Positions 10,661 to 23,160 of a stretch of 64,000 bases of DNA are shown piece after piece. The notes below the pieces were generated by a model that was not told the DNA's origin, searched no databases, and saw nothing but the letters and a program-made list of their open reading frames with translations. How positions within the stretch are numbered: the stretch's first letter is position 1; every line of letters begins with the position of its first letter. The stretch spans positions 8,561,001 through 8,625,000 of the forward strand of contig OY987272.1 in the NCBI GenBank assembly GCA_963920665.1, in the 5' to 3' direction. The translations under genes were made by a program, and so were the position numbers. This stretch comes from Straminergon stramineum (lineage: Eukaryota; Streptophyta; Bryopsida; Hypnales; Calliergonaceae).

Positions 10661-11884
10661 CACTATAAGGGAAACTATATCCTATTTGACAAAAAATTGA
10701 CAAAAGTTTGTCAATTGTTTTGTCAATGGTAACCTATAGATTCGGCCAATAATTTGACAAAATTCTGTCAACTATTTTGTCATTTTGCTAGAATTTTTGT
10801 CAACTTCTATTCCCTAATACCCTCCTTTGTTAGTTGTCCCATTGCCATACTGACATGATGACCTAATCAATGGTTGCAAGTGTCATTATTTTTTGTGAAA
10901 GACAAAATATCAAAATTGAAATTGCTTCAAATTTAAATCTTCATATATTAAATGAAAATGAAAGTATAGATAGCCAATTGCCATTTTGACATTGCAGTTC
11001 ATGAATCACTTTTGTTTTGTGGATTTGGAGGCAAAGAGAGCTCTCCATATACACAAGGGGTGGTAGGAGGTAGAGCAACCCATATGAAATATGTCATTTA
11101 AAAGTTGCAAGAGCTCAACAGCTCATAGTTAAGTTTGAAATATGATTTGTATTAAAACTAGAATTTCAGACCTCATTTAGATATAGTAAAATAACTTCTA
11201 AAAGAAAACTTTGAACAAAAAAAAGTTGGGAAATCAATTCAAGTTTCATGTCCAAAAATCCTTTTAATGTTTTGATCCTCAAATAAAAAATTATAAACAA
11301 GTTTCAAAAGGGTGGTGGAAGGGAATTTTTTTTAACCTTTTCAAACATCATCTCTGAAATTTGTCCATAACTTTTTATTGGAGGATCAAAACATCAAACG
11401 GATTTTTGGACAGGAAACTTGAACTTATTTAGGAACTTTTTTTAAGTTCAAAGTTTTTCTTGAAAATTTATTTTATTATACCTAAATGAGGTCTGAAATT
11501 TTAGTTTTAATCCAATTCTTATTTTAAACTTAAGTATGAGTGGTTGAGCTTTGCAACTTTTTAATTACATATCTCACATGGGTTGTTCTACCTCCTACCA
11601 CTCCATCTATATACGAAGATCTTGACTTCTATACATAACTCAAGCTAAAATCTCTATGGCAATGGATGAAAAGATAAATGTACAAATAATCTACTAGAAT
11701 CTTTGTGCTTTTGGCAAATAAGGAGAAGATAATCAAACATCAACTACAAATTTGACAACAACTTGACAAAAAGTTGATAAGTTCTCACAAATTGACAAGA
11801 TGAGGTAGCAATAATATGGCTATTGTCATTTTGGACAATTCTCTATCAAAAATTTGTCATCTTAGACTACATTTCTTTGTAGTA
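10661..11884. mobile_element. CACTA-type non-autonomous element
   Basis: The left end is CACTATAAGGGAAACTA. The right end reads TTTCTTTGTAGTA, one base off the expected TAGTG. A 3-bp duplication CTT flanks it at 10658-10660 and 11885-11887, as expected for CACTA transposons. Many copies of a TTGACAAA / TTTGTCAA motif lie near both ends, like the subterminal repeats of this superfamily. Part of the interior (TACCTCCTACCAC) is shared with the element at 27266-28488, which is almost the same length. No transposase frame remains. Confidence 0.65.
11045..11645. repeat. Long inverted repeat inside the CACTA-type element
   Basis: Two arms of roughly 260-300 bp face each other around a centre near 11320. 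The outer parts carry GGTAGGAGGTAGA and its complement TCTACCTCCTACC. The inner parts carry GAGGATCAAAACAT-type sequence and its complement. Transcription across it would give a long, imperfect hairpin RNA. Confidence 0.75.
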
Positions 11885-11887
11885 CTT

Positions 11888-12780
11888 GTCTTCAATTAAT
11901 GCTCGTTGTTGTTGAAGTAGTATTGTTGTAGTCGTTGGTACTCAAGGACAATGACTTTGTCAAACTTAGCGTAAAGAAGGAGCACATTGGAAGACTTTGG
12001 CTCAAAGAAAAAAATGAAGTTGTATTGCTATGGAATTGGAAGGACCTGCAATTCTAATGAAAAAGTAAAAACCACGTTTGTTTGAAGGTACAATGCTTGC
12101 TTTTGTCTAAGAAAGAATGGTGGATTATCTTGCTCGGGGTTTAAGTTTTGTGTATGCAAATCGGTCATCTTTCTACATTTTAGGGTTTCCTGTGCACATT
12201 TTCTCTAGAGCAGGGTGTGCGACCATATATGAATGTTTCCATGATTAAGCATGTAATAAGCATACTTGACCAATGTTTCCGAAAAATCAATTATCATGTG
12301 CTTAGGCCATCTCTTGATTTTTTTGGGATCCTAGCTAGTGAATTTTGTCATTGGTATTGTGTGTACAGTTGTGCACAGCCAATGGATTTGACAAAATACC
12401 TAGTGGAATTCCTATCCATTGTCAATGCTCTACTCCTATTATTTCTTAGTGCCCACCAAGTTCTAGATGTGCATCTTGAGCAATATTGTGATGATGACGT
12501 CAACTACAATTTGACGACTTTATTGGAGTACGCATTGCCATCGACAACATCACTCACGCTACTTTGCAATCCTTTCGGGTGTAGATTGCTACTTTGTACA
12601 TTGCCATCAACATTCACTTGCTAGATGAGGAGTTAGGCTTCTGGATTAATCTGTAGTTGACAACCTGGTTTTCTCGTTTCTTGCTTGAGTAGTATGAAAT
12701 TGATCAATGGATCAAGACGTTTTGAATGTCTAGACCTGTTTTTTCCCTTGCTAAGTTGTTATAGTTTATTGTCATTAAGA
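11888..12780 (+). other. Region before the Harbinger remnant; one open frame at 12217-12624 of unclear nature
   Basis: The 135-codon frame has no motif I recognise. Its position just upstream of the transposase remnant and its lack of termini could mean it is decayed N-terminal or non-coding transposon sequence. Nothing else is supported. Confidence 0.25.
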
Positions 12781-13672
12781 AAGATACCAATTATAGGCTT
12801 GCTATTCTTGTTGTCCGTGTTACTTGTACTCTATTCAAGTTGACACATGGTGCTAGTCTTCTTACTTGCAACGAGATGTTCGCTATAGGTCATAGTTTTG
12901 TGTCTATATTGCTCCGAGATGTCATTCATACCATCAATGTGGTGTTGTGGTCCAAGATTTCATGGCCATAAGGAGCAACGTTGCGACAAACTAAGGAGAA
13001 TTTTTATCATCTTTGTGGGCTACAGGGAGTGGTAGGAGCCATTGATGGTACTCACATGGAAATTTTGAAATGAAAATTCAGACCAACGGCCAAATTACTA
13101 TTACTTCAAATCTGGAGTCTATACAATGAATTGTCCACTTGTTGTAGAGAGCAAAAAATGATTTCTTGATCTCTTTCTTGGCATGCTTGGATCGACCAAT
13201 GACTCACGTATGCTTCAATTTTCTACATTGTATCAGAAGGGCTTGCAGAATTCTCTCAGGAATGGAGACATCAATATCCATAGATTCACACCTTTTTTGG
13301 AAGGTGACTCTAGTTGTCCCTTATTGTTGTGGATAATGGTGCCGCACAAAGAGGCTCCAAATCTACCCATAGGCCATAGCGGAGTTGTTGTTCAATAAGA
13401 AACTAAAGCGAGCACATAGAGTAGTAGAGAATGCCTTTGCCCTACTGAAGCAATCTTTTAGGGAGCACCTTGTCAAAATTGATCTTCATGTCACTTTCAT
13501 TCCCAACATAATCTTGAGCTATGCAATCTTACACAATATTTTGCTTCGGCAAACGTGGCGAGAAGTGGAATGGTTGTTGCTCATCCTTCGCACTAAAGGC
13601 TTTCAAGAAGACAATGTCTCTAACTTGGGTGCTCAAGCAAAGCCACAAGATTACATTGTTGAGGATGCATGA
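12781..13672 (+). pseudogene. PIF/Harbinger-type transposase (DDE nuclease), decayed
   Basis: PIF/Harbinger transposases cut and paste DNA with an RNase H-like DDE nuclease and are related to the cellular protein HARBI1. All three catalytic landmarks are visible: Asp in GAIDGTHMEI (about 13044), Asp in GSTNDSRML (13201) and Glu in HRVVENAFALLK (13427). The C-terminal part continues with SFREHLVKIDLHV and AILHNILL, as usual for the family. The three blocks lie in three different reading frames, and an in-frame TGA follows the first motif (about 13071), so it is not functional. The N-terminal helix-turn-helix part seems to start near 12781 (TNYRLAILVVRVTCTLFKL). No terminal inverted repeats or TAA/TTA target duplication could be assigned. 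Confidence 0.8.
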
Positions 13673-15503
13673 GTAGTAGCAAGCATTGCGAAGCAATAAG
13701 ACTTGGAACTTTACCTAGCGTTGTAATAAGTGGTACAAGTTTGATGGAAAGAAAAAATTGAAGTTCCCAACATATGGTATGTGATTTGTAATAAGACTTT
13801 TATTAAACTTTTAAAATTCTTTGTACATAATACATTAGATTCAAAAAAGATGTAAGACTACTAGCATTGAAAATGCAAAAGGGTACTAGTTGCATACATA
13901 CATTTGTACATACTCAAATTTGTATGTCTCTTTGGCAAGGTACAAATGATGGCCACCTTCACTAACTGTCCTCTTGCATAGACACCATGTTGTTCTCCAC
14001 TAAGGTCTTCAAAGAGGGGAGCAACACATGGTGGAGTCACTTGTCAATGTACATTTTGTATAGGATTCTTGTGGGAATCCACTTCTTCTTGTATAGGTTG
14101 TCTATGTAGCATGCCTTCATTAAGCACTCCAGCTAGATAAAACAAACATTGTACTACTTCATTTTGCTTGTAAATAGCAAGTTTCGCATTTTCATTGGTC
14201 ATGCATGCATTCTCATTAAATTGATGGTTGCATTCATGTTGATATTCCATTTGTTTTGTCATATCTCTATCTCCTTGGGGTGCCCGAAGTGCCTTAGTGA
14301 GCAAGGGGACCTTGAGGGGGACTTCCCAAGCCTTGCAATAGTCTAAGAAGGGAGAAATGTGAGACTCCCGATCAAACAAGACACAATAGCGCCTTGTTTA
14401 AGAATAGAATAGTTTCAAGTCATACATTCTTGGAAAGCTCTTGAGAATACCTTTCTAACCGTCCAAGGAACACGTGATTTGGACTAGTAGACTAGAAGTT
14501 ATGGCTGTTCAAAGTTGAGGGTGTCCCGATGGCGCCGGGACACTCAAAGGCTAGGTGTGAGGGGTTCCCAAAGAATCCCTCAACAAAGTATGGCATGTAA
14601 CATATCATTGAAAAGCTTTAAAGACAAGTAACCTAGAATGACAAGAATTACGAGGTTCTAAGACATGATCCAAAAGTTATCGCCAAGAGAAGGGCCGTGG
14701 TGAAGGTGTGACACCACTTCCAGTTGACCCCAATTTTTCGGAGGGCCATAAATTTGTGAGAGCTTGTCCAAATGGGACAAGTGAGTAGTTTTTCAGCATC
14801 TACTCGTTGCTTAGATATCCAAAATGGGCTCACATGTGAGATTTAAAAACTTGAACGAAAAGTTACACTATTTGGAAGTTGGGGAGTCCAAATGGAGGTA
14901 AAACTTGGAGATTTTGGTTGGAAATGGGTGGTCTTCCAAAACCCAAGGGGGTTTGGGAAGTCCCTTCAATCCACAAGGGGGGGGCTTCCAAATGACACAG
15001 AAAGTACTATAGGAGGGAATGGTCTCCCTCCTCACTCACTCTTGGAGCCTTGATGAGTCCCGGTGACTCACGAGTGGTGATGCAACTTCACCACCAGCTT
15101 CAAGGCTCCTTGGGACATGTGTGTGTGTCCCGGAGCACTAGTTGGTTGGAGTTCCGTTCCAAGCTAGGCCTTTGGCAATGTGTCCCGAGTTGTGAGTCCC
15201 AATTAGTGTTGGTGTGAAAGTAGCAAGTATACAACGGAGCTAGTATGGGGTGGGGTAATAACCAAAGGTGGTTAGGACCGTGGTGAATAGTACGATTATG
15301 AGTTTTAGCACAATAAGATGGAAATTCCACCCCATGCCACCAAGTGACATGCCAAGTGCTACGAATGGAGTGCGTGCTAGTAGTCTCGAAGACTAGAACT
15401 TAGCAATATGAGTTGAAAATGAGAACTAATGTTGTGAGTGTGTAGCATGTATAGTGTTAGTTAGTTGGGCCTAAGTGATACTGGAATTGGAGCATGGTGA
15501 GCC
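13673..15503. other. Probable interior of the Harbinger-type element; weak minus-strand frame at 14044-14379
   Basis: The minus-strand 111-codon frame is rich in Gln, Asn and charged residues, like the linker and coiled regions of the second protein of plant Harbinger elements, but no domain is certain. At 15044-15053 and 15100-15109 a 10-bp inverted repeat (GGAGCCTTGA) encloses a smaller hairpin. Nothing else was recognised. Confidence 0.3.
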
Positions 15504-16490
15504 CTAAAAGCTGTGAAGGGTTCTTGAAGTTTGTTTGGAGCTATAAGGTGTTGCTAGGGCCGCAACATGTTCACTAAAGAACTTAAGTTGCATGTCGATT
15601 TTAGCTCTCTCCAATTCTCGATTGGCCTTGGCCATGTCTTTCATTTGGGAGGCCATCAAATCTCCAATTGCTTTCGTAGTTTTAGCTAAAATGCTTTGCC
15701 TAGACACAAAATTCTATCATTGCCTATTGTTCCCTAGTTAACGATGAGTAGTAGTCTCAACTACATTGCTTGAGCTTAGGACTTGTGCTATCACTCTCGG
15801 TAGAAAGGAAGTAAAGCGGCGGTCACTTGCTTTGCCCATATCTCTTGTATCATAGTTCATAGCTTTTGTAAGCTCGAGCTCAGGTAGAGCCTGCACATTC
15901 ATAGAGAAGTTGCTAGAATTGTGGTCACCGCTATCTTCTGGTGTAAAAACGATGTCTATAGCATCCTCCGTTTGTGCATTGCTCGGGTAGTCGTCCTTGT
16001 CTTCTACTATTTCCATTCTTAGTGTTTGATAATTGTTGTCATTCCTTGACTGCAAATCTCAAGTGTGCGGCGGCTATGTGCTAGGGTGAGAGACATACTA
16101 ATTGTAAATACTATAAAAGAGGTTTTGAGCAAAAGACTGAGGCAATCCTTTAGCCTTGCATTGAGTAGTGTTCATGTTCCAGTATTCAATAGTGTTGGTT
16201 CCCAATCTAGTGAAGAAATTTGTTATGCACTTGTCATTTGGGATAGTGAAACCAACTCATTCCAATTGCTTTTATAAGCCGAGTTGTCTTGATGGCACAG
16301 TGAATAACTACCTTCCATATTCTAGAGATTGATCTACACCCACTTACTGACATCCGGATTCAAGAGGTCTCATTGTCTCAATCATGAACAATGTCGACCT
16401 CTTTAAGATACAAGGCTTGTTTGGCTTGAATGAAAGCAATGACCTCTTGGAGTAGCCAATTTGGCCCTTGATCCTTTCTCGCCCACTTCA
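15504..16490 (-). pseudogene. Trihelix/Myb-like DNA-binding protein, probable second protein of the Harbinger element, decayed
   Basis: Plant PIF/Harbinger elements carry a second gene for a Myb/trihelix-like protein that helps the transposase bind DNA and enter the nucleus. On the minus strand, 16490 to 16381 reads KWARKDQGPNWLLQEV followed by IAFIQAKQALYLKEVD, which has the Trp and helix spacing of a trihelix domain start. Further down, 16055-15738 is an acidic Ser/Asp-rich linker. Then 15707-15504 is a charged helix, KANRELERAKIDMQLKFFSE, likely a C-terminal coiled coil. Stops and frame changes separate the pieces. Its place beside the transposase remnant supports the link. It could instead be a host trihelix pseudogene. 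Confidence 0.5.
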
Positions 16491-18034
16491 CAATATTTAT
16501 ATTTGGTGTCGCATTAGCTATACCAACACTTTAGGCACTGTTGACTATCAGACTTCCGTGCACTCCACCTCCCATCAAAAAGCTTGTTGTGGAAGTAGCT
16601 GTAGCAACCACCACAATAGAATCATGACAAACTAGTAGACACTTCTGAGAAAATTACGTAGTCAGTTATATGTGTTGGCTAATTATGTCCTTCTATGCAG
16701 AAAGCTAATTTCAAAGAAGAGGACATCAAATGTGCTGGACAAGAGTTCGAACTAGCCAAAGATGAAACCATAGTCACCAAAGGGGATTGACTAATCCCAT
16801 AATGGGAGCAATCTACACACACATACCAAACATGATGAGATGGAAGTTACTCCTCTAGGAACTCATTCTGTCATAGGAATGAGCATTTGTGGTATGTAGG
16901 TCAAGTTAGTCCTCATGCCTGTAAGAAAATCAACTCTACCATTCCATGACTCACTTGCAACAACGATTGGGATCCTAGCACTTTCGGAGCCATGAGGTCC
17001 AACTCCTTGTGGACTTTCCATACTTTAGTCACCTCTTCTATATACAAATTTGTATTCATGTATTGATCAACTTCAAAGGACTTCAGATAATGTCACAAAT
17101 TCCTCTCATGCACTACAAGTATAGTATTGACAGCATGAGTGATGTTCTAGTGGTAAAAGAACTATCTACGATGTGATCAATGTCTAGTACAATAAGAATT
17201 CAAACACTCTTCAAAGGTAGTGATGTCTCAACTCGGACATGCGCTTCGAAGCAATGATGATGGTTTCCTATGTACCACCAACATTGATTCCACGACATCC
17301 ACATTTCCTCCACAATTGATTTCTGAGCTGGTGTTTGCTTAGTTTAATCCCGCCGCTAACAACAACCGTAAACCACAAGTTGACAAGTACTTCTTAATTG
17401 CCCACTAGAACTACCATTAGCAAAAAACGATTTTATAAGACAGAAATCTTTGTTTCCCGTAGATTGAATTACTAATTAAAAGCAGCGGCAAGTGCCTCCC
17501 CTAAGAAAAGATTGTTGACGTCCATCCAACTTACCATCGCTTCTTGCTCGTGCCAAGTAGCTAGGCATCCATGTCAATTCGGCATTTGCTAAAGAACAAC
17601 AATCTGAATGTCTGTTGAGTTCTCCCCCTACAATTGCCCACTACTTCCAACCCTAATGCCAAGTTTGAACTAGCCTTTAGCTGTGTTGTAACGAGCCAAG
17701 CTTACTGTGTATACCATGCGTTCCATTCATTTAGAATAAATAATGATTTTTTTATTCATTAATGATCAAATTGATGCCCACTGGAGGTACTTGCATCTGA
17801 CTTTGTTTTATTACAATATTGTTTTTCACCACCACAACCCTTTATCATGTAGTATGGTACCTTTGGAGGTTCAAACAAGATAGAGACCCTTCTATAGGTA
17901 CTTTACCTATGCTTCCCTTACCTAAATAAATATGGTAGTGTGTCAAACTTGTAAGGCCCTCTCTTGAGTTCAAATATCCTCTAATGAATGAATCCAAAGG
18001 AGCACTTCCATTTAGAACATTTTTTTATACAAAT
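16491..18034. other. Intergenic, no gene recognised
   Basis: Slightly higher GC than its surroundings up to about 17700, which suggests decayed coding or transposon sequence, but no frame or motif could be read with confidence on either strand. Confidence 0.3.
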
Positions 18035-18665
18035 GTGATCTTGTGAAGTGTAGCTACCTGATTTTTTGAAAGGCCCAAAAAAGGGGTTTTGTCACTTCAA
18101 ATGCTAATATCTTTCAATCTACACAATGGAAATTTCTGAAATTTTTTCTATATCTTTTCAAAGTTCAAACCAACGTACTACAACTCTACAAGATGCTACC
18201 ATGAGAGAAAATTTTGACTCTCCATAGGGCTGTTTAGAAGCACCAAAAGGGACCCCAACATTACTTTCTTTTTGCCTATACAAGAACTTTTCCTCTATTT
18301 CTACTAATCATTGTCATGCCAATTGTCAGAGCATTGGTACTTAAGAATTGGTACACGAGTAGTTTAATGGAAGAAGGTTGTGGAAACTACAATTTTATAT
18401 TCAAAAGAGAATAGGAAATTAAGATATACTCCCTTTCATTCCCAATATTCATACAAGGTGAATCTTATTTTTGTCAGAGACTTTGTTCTTTTAGTAGCCT
18501 TGTAGGGGTTTTGAAATAGAGTGGCTTGTCAAACCTTTGCAGCCCTCCGGAGAGTCGAAAATTAATCTAATGATTTTATGTGTCCAATAATAAATTTTTT
18601 CGAAATTTTGGTTTTTGTCCTAGAAATGACAATATTGGAGGGTTTTTGTTAAAAACATAGTTATA
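18035..18665 (+). repeat. Dispersed AT-rich repeat, matching 52130-52410
   Basis: Shared landmarks include ACAAATGTGA.CTTGTGAAG, GGTGGAAATTTCTGAA-type sequence and CTAGAAATG.CAAT.TTGGAG. At 52130-52410 the same sequence forms the right part of a TTAA-ended element, so this is probably another decayed member of that group. There is a length difference in the middle (about 18240-18560). Confidence 0.6.
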
Positions 18666-20400
18666 GTCCTTTAGGAAATTAAATTATGAACATTTTGCAA
18701 TACCAAAACATAATCTTGTCATTAGCATTGCAATATTGTTTAGCAAGCTACTTCATAATATTCATTTAGTATAGCTGCAATATTACAATCAATCAAAATT
18801 GTTTCAATATCATATCAGTACAGAATACTATAGTGTTAAGCAATTGTGACTATATTGAAATTATTCCATAATTCAGTTGTTTGGGCTTAGTTCCAACTAT
18901 GACGCCCAATGGACAAGATGAAAAGAAATTTCTTTCGTTGATCATAGTGTTTTGTCCACTAGGGCATTCTCACTAGTGGGATGTCTACTTGAAGTTAACA
19001 CCATATCATCACCCTTGTTATTATACCTAGTTAATGTAGCTATAGACTTAACTGCACTCTACCACAAGCCTGAAATCTATTTGCTCCACTACCTAGGTTT
19101 TAGGTGCTATAGCATTATTATAATATACTCCCTTTCACTTAAAGGGCAAAACTTAGGGTATGCAAGCAGGTGAACAAAATTTAACCTAAGCAAGCTATCA
19201 TGTAGAACCCCAAAATTGGTTGAGATTTCGTGTTCGGTAATAATGAAGATTAAGTCAAACTTTGATGTAGTACTATGATTATGAGAATTGTATAGTCAAT
19301 AATAAAATATAAAATAAAAAAATTCATGAAATTTAGAATATTGGTAAGAGTGCACATGAGATTGAAAAATAAACATATCACTTTCCAAGAAAATATTTTT
19401 CTATTCACATACAAAACACCTTAAGATATGATCTTCAAATCTAATTATCCATATTATACTGAAATTAGAGTTTAAATAATTATATAAGTCAATTTTGATA
19501 TCTTTAATATATTAAAAAAATCTTATTGTGACTAGAAATTTATTAGTGTTTAGAAAAACAAAATCAATGTGATTTTTTAATGTATAATTTGTATTGCAAA
19601 ATATTTCATTTACATCATTATTGTAATCATTTAAATTTTTCAAGAGAACCACAAGAAGGAATGAAAAATAATTATTTGAAACTTAAATTTCAAAATTATG
19701 TTGAAAAAAGAAATTTGAAAAAAAAACACCTTGTAATGTTGTGAAAGTGGATTTTGAAATGTATAATTTACAAATGCAATGATTTATTGAGTACTTAGAA
19801 TTTAATTTTTTTTAAATGGATTATAAAGTATGGTTGAGGAACTTCATATTTTGTTGACTGAAGGTAAATAAAAAGCATTTGTAATACTTATACAATTTTA
19901 CTGTTGCAATGCAGAATGATACTGTATATTGCTCATTTGCAATATATATTCAAGACTTTTTTTGCGAAGTATATTGTTGTGGTACTATTAGAATCTTGCT
20001 AATTTATTGAATATTGCAAGAGTGCCAATTGTTGCAATACTACAAAAAAATCATCTTTTGCAATCTAGAGTTATTTGTGAAGTGAATTCAATTTGTCCAA
20101 TATCCATTGGCAACAAATTACGTCATTTCATTTACAAAAACAGATCGAGCACATACCTCCAATTTCAAATTGCCACCACATGCTAAAAAATGATCCAAAT
20201 AGCAAGCCGCAAAGTGCTTTGAAAACATAATCAAAACTAATTTACTAGTGTAACTATTAGGAATTCGCAAAAAACTCAAGAAATTATGTATAAACATAGC
20301 ATTTTTAGACAAACTATCTACCATCTAGTGCTACCACCATTAGCTTTAACTATGACCTTCATACAATAAGACATGCTAGCAAGGAGAACTTCAATCATCT
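18666..20400. other. Intergenic, AT-rich, no gene recognised
   Basis: Very AT-rich sequence with only short open frames on both strands. No inverted termini or coding motif was seen. Confidence 0.4.
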
Positions 20401-20688
20401 CACTAGAAGAAAATTGTGTTGAATTTGTCAAAAACTGCGTTTTGCTTGACAAAAACTATATTGTACTCAATAGAAAAGTATGGTCTAGATTTTGTTGAGT
20501 TCTCCCTTCATAATGCAAAATTTTGCATTTCAGCATTTGAACACAGAATTTGACAAGTGAAATGCAGAATTTTGCGTTAGAATGCAAAATTTTGGGTTAG
20601 CGAGGGAGATCTCAACAAAATCCAGCCCACACTTTTTTGTTGAGTAAAACGTAGTTTTTGACAAGTTCAATGTAGTTTTCTTCTAGTG
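20401..20688. mobile_element. CACTA-type MITE
   Basis: A 288-bp element with ends CACTAGAAGAAAATTGTGTT and its near-complement. The inverted terminal repeats run about 50 bp with scattered mismatches. A 3-bp duplication TCT flanks it at 20398-20400 and 20689-20691. The 5'-CACTA end and 3-bp duplication are diagnostic of the CACTA (En/Spm) superfamily. It is non-coding. Confidence 0.85.
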
Positions 20689-20691
20689 TCT

Positions 20692-21930
20692 CTAGAGATA
20701 CTTTTTCCCATGCTCTTTGAATAATTTTGACTAATTCTTCTCTATTATACAATTGCACCTCATTTTTTTATAGTATTTTTCATAATCTTCTCTAGATTTT
20801 TGATGGGGTTTAAATCATGAGAGTTTGTTGGCTATGAAATCTTTCTCAGAGTATAAGTGTCTAAGGGTGATTGTGGAAAAAGTAAAAGTCATTCAATTGG
20901 CTTCCATAAGCTATATCAACAAAGTTCCTACCTCTTTGTCTATTACGTGGCATTATAACAAAAAGATACTAAAACTAGTGAATGCACCCTATGTCATCAT
21001 TGATGATTGAGTAGATTTAAAAAATGGTGCTAAACAATCTAAAGAAAAACATTTGTGTGACTTTCGCCATACCTTTTTCTTGCCTTGATCTTTTTCCAGT
21101 TTTAAATGACAATCTATTTGTCCATATTACATTCTAGTCAAATGCCATCTAGTCTTGGTGCTCACAACTCTAAACCTCACCTTTCACCACAACTAAAGTT
21201 ATTTGTTACAATCAAGAACACCTACAATTTCACACAATTTGTTTTTGTCTCTTAGAAGTACACCTACTTACTAAAACATATACATAATGTATCCACACGC
21301 TTCCACATTGTTTGGCCCAAACATGTTTTGTATTGAGAGGTTGTTGGAGCTCCATATAATGAAGCTCTAATTGACAAAAATCTAAATTGTATTGGCACAA
21401 AAACCATTGACATTGCTTTTATAGTGTAGGAGTTGCAAACACAACTTGAAGTGTAGTCAATGCAATTTTATTTTTCCTCGAGAGATGGCTTGAATTAGCA
21501 TCTAAATGACACCTAGAATGATGTTAACTCATTTTCAACATACAAGTGGTAGTTTCATGAAGTTTAGAGGTCTAAAGAAGGAGATATGGTCAATCAAAGT
21601 TTGAAACTATTTGAACGTAAACTTGTTGGTGGGTACTATACAAGGGGTGTTAGAAGAAGGCTTAACTAAGAATAGTACAAAAGAAACACAACATTCAACC
21701 CCATCACATCCCACTTTGGGGGCTTCAAGGAGTTTCATCCTTTGTTTTTCTCAAACTCTGGCTTCTAGTCCCTTCTGCACACACTTTACAATTAAATCTA
21801 TAATTATGTTAGTAAAGTTTGAGTATAATTGCATCAATATTGCATAGGGGTGGAACTACGTTAGTATTGAACTATTGTTGCAATGGGGGAGTACTTATAG
21901 GATGATGTGTTATTTTGACTAGAAACTTCT
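20692..21930. other. Intergenic, no gene recognised
   Basis: The short open frames at 20825-21010 and 21611-21847 have no recognisable motif. The text around 20720-21450 could be decayed transposase, but I could not read a diagnostic motif. Confidence 0.3.
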
Positions 21931-22513
21931 CATTCATCCAAACCATTCCTTGACTTTTTTTCTTAAAATTTTTTTGTATGATGAATTTGTTGAAATTGAT
22001 GTGAATAATATATAAGGAAAAAATATGCAAAATTTTAAGAAAGATGTAGGCACTAAGTGGTTAACAACAACAAGAAAGACAAACTAGCCTTTGAGAGAAA
22101 CTTTGGATCATGCGTGTACAATTTGAACTTCATGTGTTGAAGTTTGAGTAGGACCTTATTCAAAAAGAAAAGCATAGACTTAACTTATAGAATAGTTGTT
22201 GTTTCAAAATTTCAAAGTGTTGTAGTTGTAGTTGGGAAAACAAAAAGTCATTTATTTTGGGCAATGCAAGAAGTTTACTTCATGATGAAGCAATTTATAT
22301 CCACAAAAATGGATGAAACTTGAAAATCAAGGGATGAAAACTTATTTATCATTTGAAATGTTTTTTTTCTTTTACCAATTCAATGACCATCTATTGAAAA
22401 AGAGGGAATCTATTGCCCAAATGCCAATGTAAGTACATGGTGATTTCATCAATTTCTTTTTAGCCACATATTGCTAAAAAAAAGATATTAGATTCACCCA
22501 AATTTGGTATGAA
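21931..22513 (+). repeat. Direct repeat block, copy 1 (partner 26609-27180)
   Basis: About 580 bp align with 26609-27180 in the same orientation. Landmarks are TTTTTGTATGATGAATT, TTTCAAAGTGTTGTAGTTGTA and GATGAAGCAATTT. It ends at the host sequence of the MITE at 22523. Together with 22801-23105 it forms a block found on both sides of GH17 copy B. Confidence 0.8.
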
Positions 22514-22522
22514 AGTTACTTA

Positions 22523-22791
22523 GGAGGATGCTCAATCCTGTAAACAAAGTGGGTCCCGCAGGGGCATTTTGTGTTTTATTGGGGGGTAAAGGTAAAACTT
22601 GCCTCCTATTTTGAGCCATGTCTAGGGTATGTTCTAGACCTCTCTAAGCTAATTTGGGGTCTGTGATTGCAAATACGAATTCAGAATTTGCAAAAAAAAA
22701 TAATGTGCAAAAAATAAAAAATTCTTGTGTTTCCCCATGGTAAATCTACCCCCTACGAAGCCCACTTTGTTTGCAGGATTTAGCGTCCTCC
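22523..22791. mobile_element. Mutator-like MITE, copy 3, with an empty site elsewhere
   Basis: A 269-bp element. The ends are inverted repeats of about 33 bp: left GGAGGATGCTCAATCCTG, right the complement of GGAGGACGCTAAATCCTG. Flanking 9-bp repeats are AGTTACTTA (22514-22522) and AATTACTTA (22792-22800). The matching block at 28924 has a single AGTTACTAA with no insert, which is a clean empty site. The core matches copies 1 and 2, but the terminal repeats are different. Confidence 0.85.
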
Positions 22792-22800
22792 AATTACTTA

Positions 22801-23105
22801 TGGTAAATGATTGTATGGGTGAACGAATATTGGTGTCAGGAATTGTTTGTGGATGATTCTAACCTGATACAGGTGTACCACTTGTATCACTTGTATCACT
22901 TGTGTACCACCTGTATCACTTTACCAACTAGAAAACAAAAATAAATTGGCTATAAAATAAAAAATAAATTGGCTACGGCAAGCGCGAATCAGCCCTGCCT
23001 GCAATTCAGGCTTCAGGTTGCGCCACCGAAGTTGCCGGTGAGGCCATGGACGGAACTCTGACATGGTCATGAGAAGCTTTTGCTCGAGTAGCTAACAAGC
23101 TTATG
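22801..23105 (+). repeat. Direct repeat block, continued (partner 28925-29200)
   Basis: Shared landmarks with 28925-29200 are TGGTAAATGATTGTATGGGTG, read in two parts, TTGGTGTCAGGAATTGTTTG, CAGGTTGCGCCACC and GAAGCTTTTGCTCGAGTA. Indels of up to about 30 bp separate the copies. The sequence is more GC-rich than its surroundings and may derive from an old gene, but no conserved frame was found. Confidence 0.75.
22872..22925. repeat. Short tandem repeat CACTTGTAT/GTACCAC
   Basis: About five units of 9-10 bp, variants of TATCACTTG and TGTACCACC. They are present here but absent from the partner copy at about 29000, so they expanded after the block duplicated. Confidence 0.7.
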
Positions 23106-23160
23106 CTTTCTGAACTGCAATGATAGGGGAGGCAACCCATTCCTGATCACTCCCCTATTA

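Noticed and set aside
15044..15109. Hammerhead ribozyme-like text (TTGATGAGTCCCGGTGACTC)
   Set aside because: The core CTGATGA has an extra base and the required GAAA after stem II is missing. It is more likely a chance inverted repeat.
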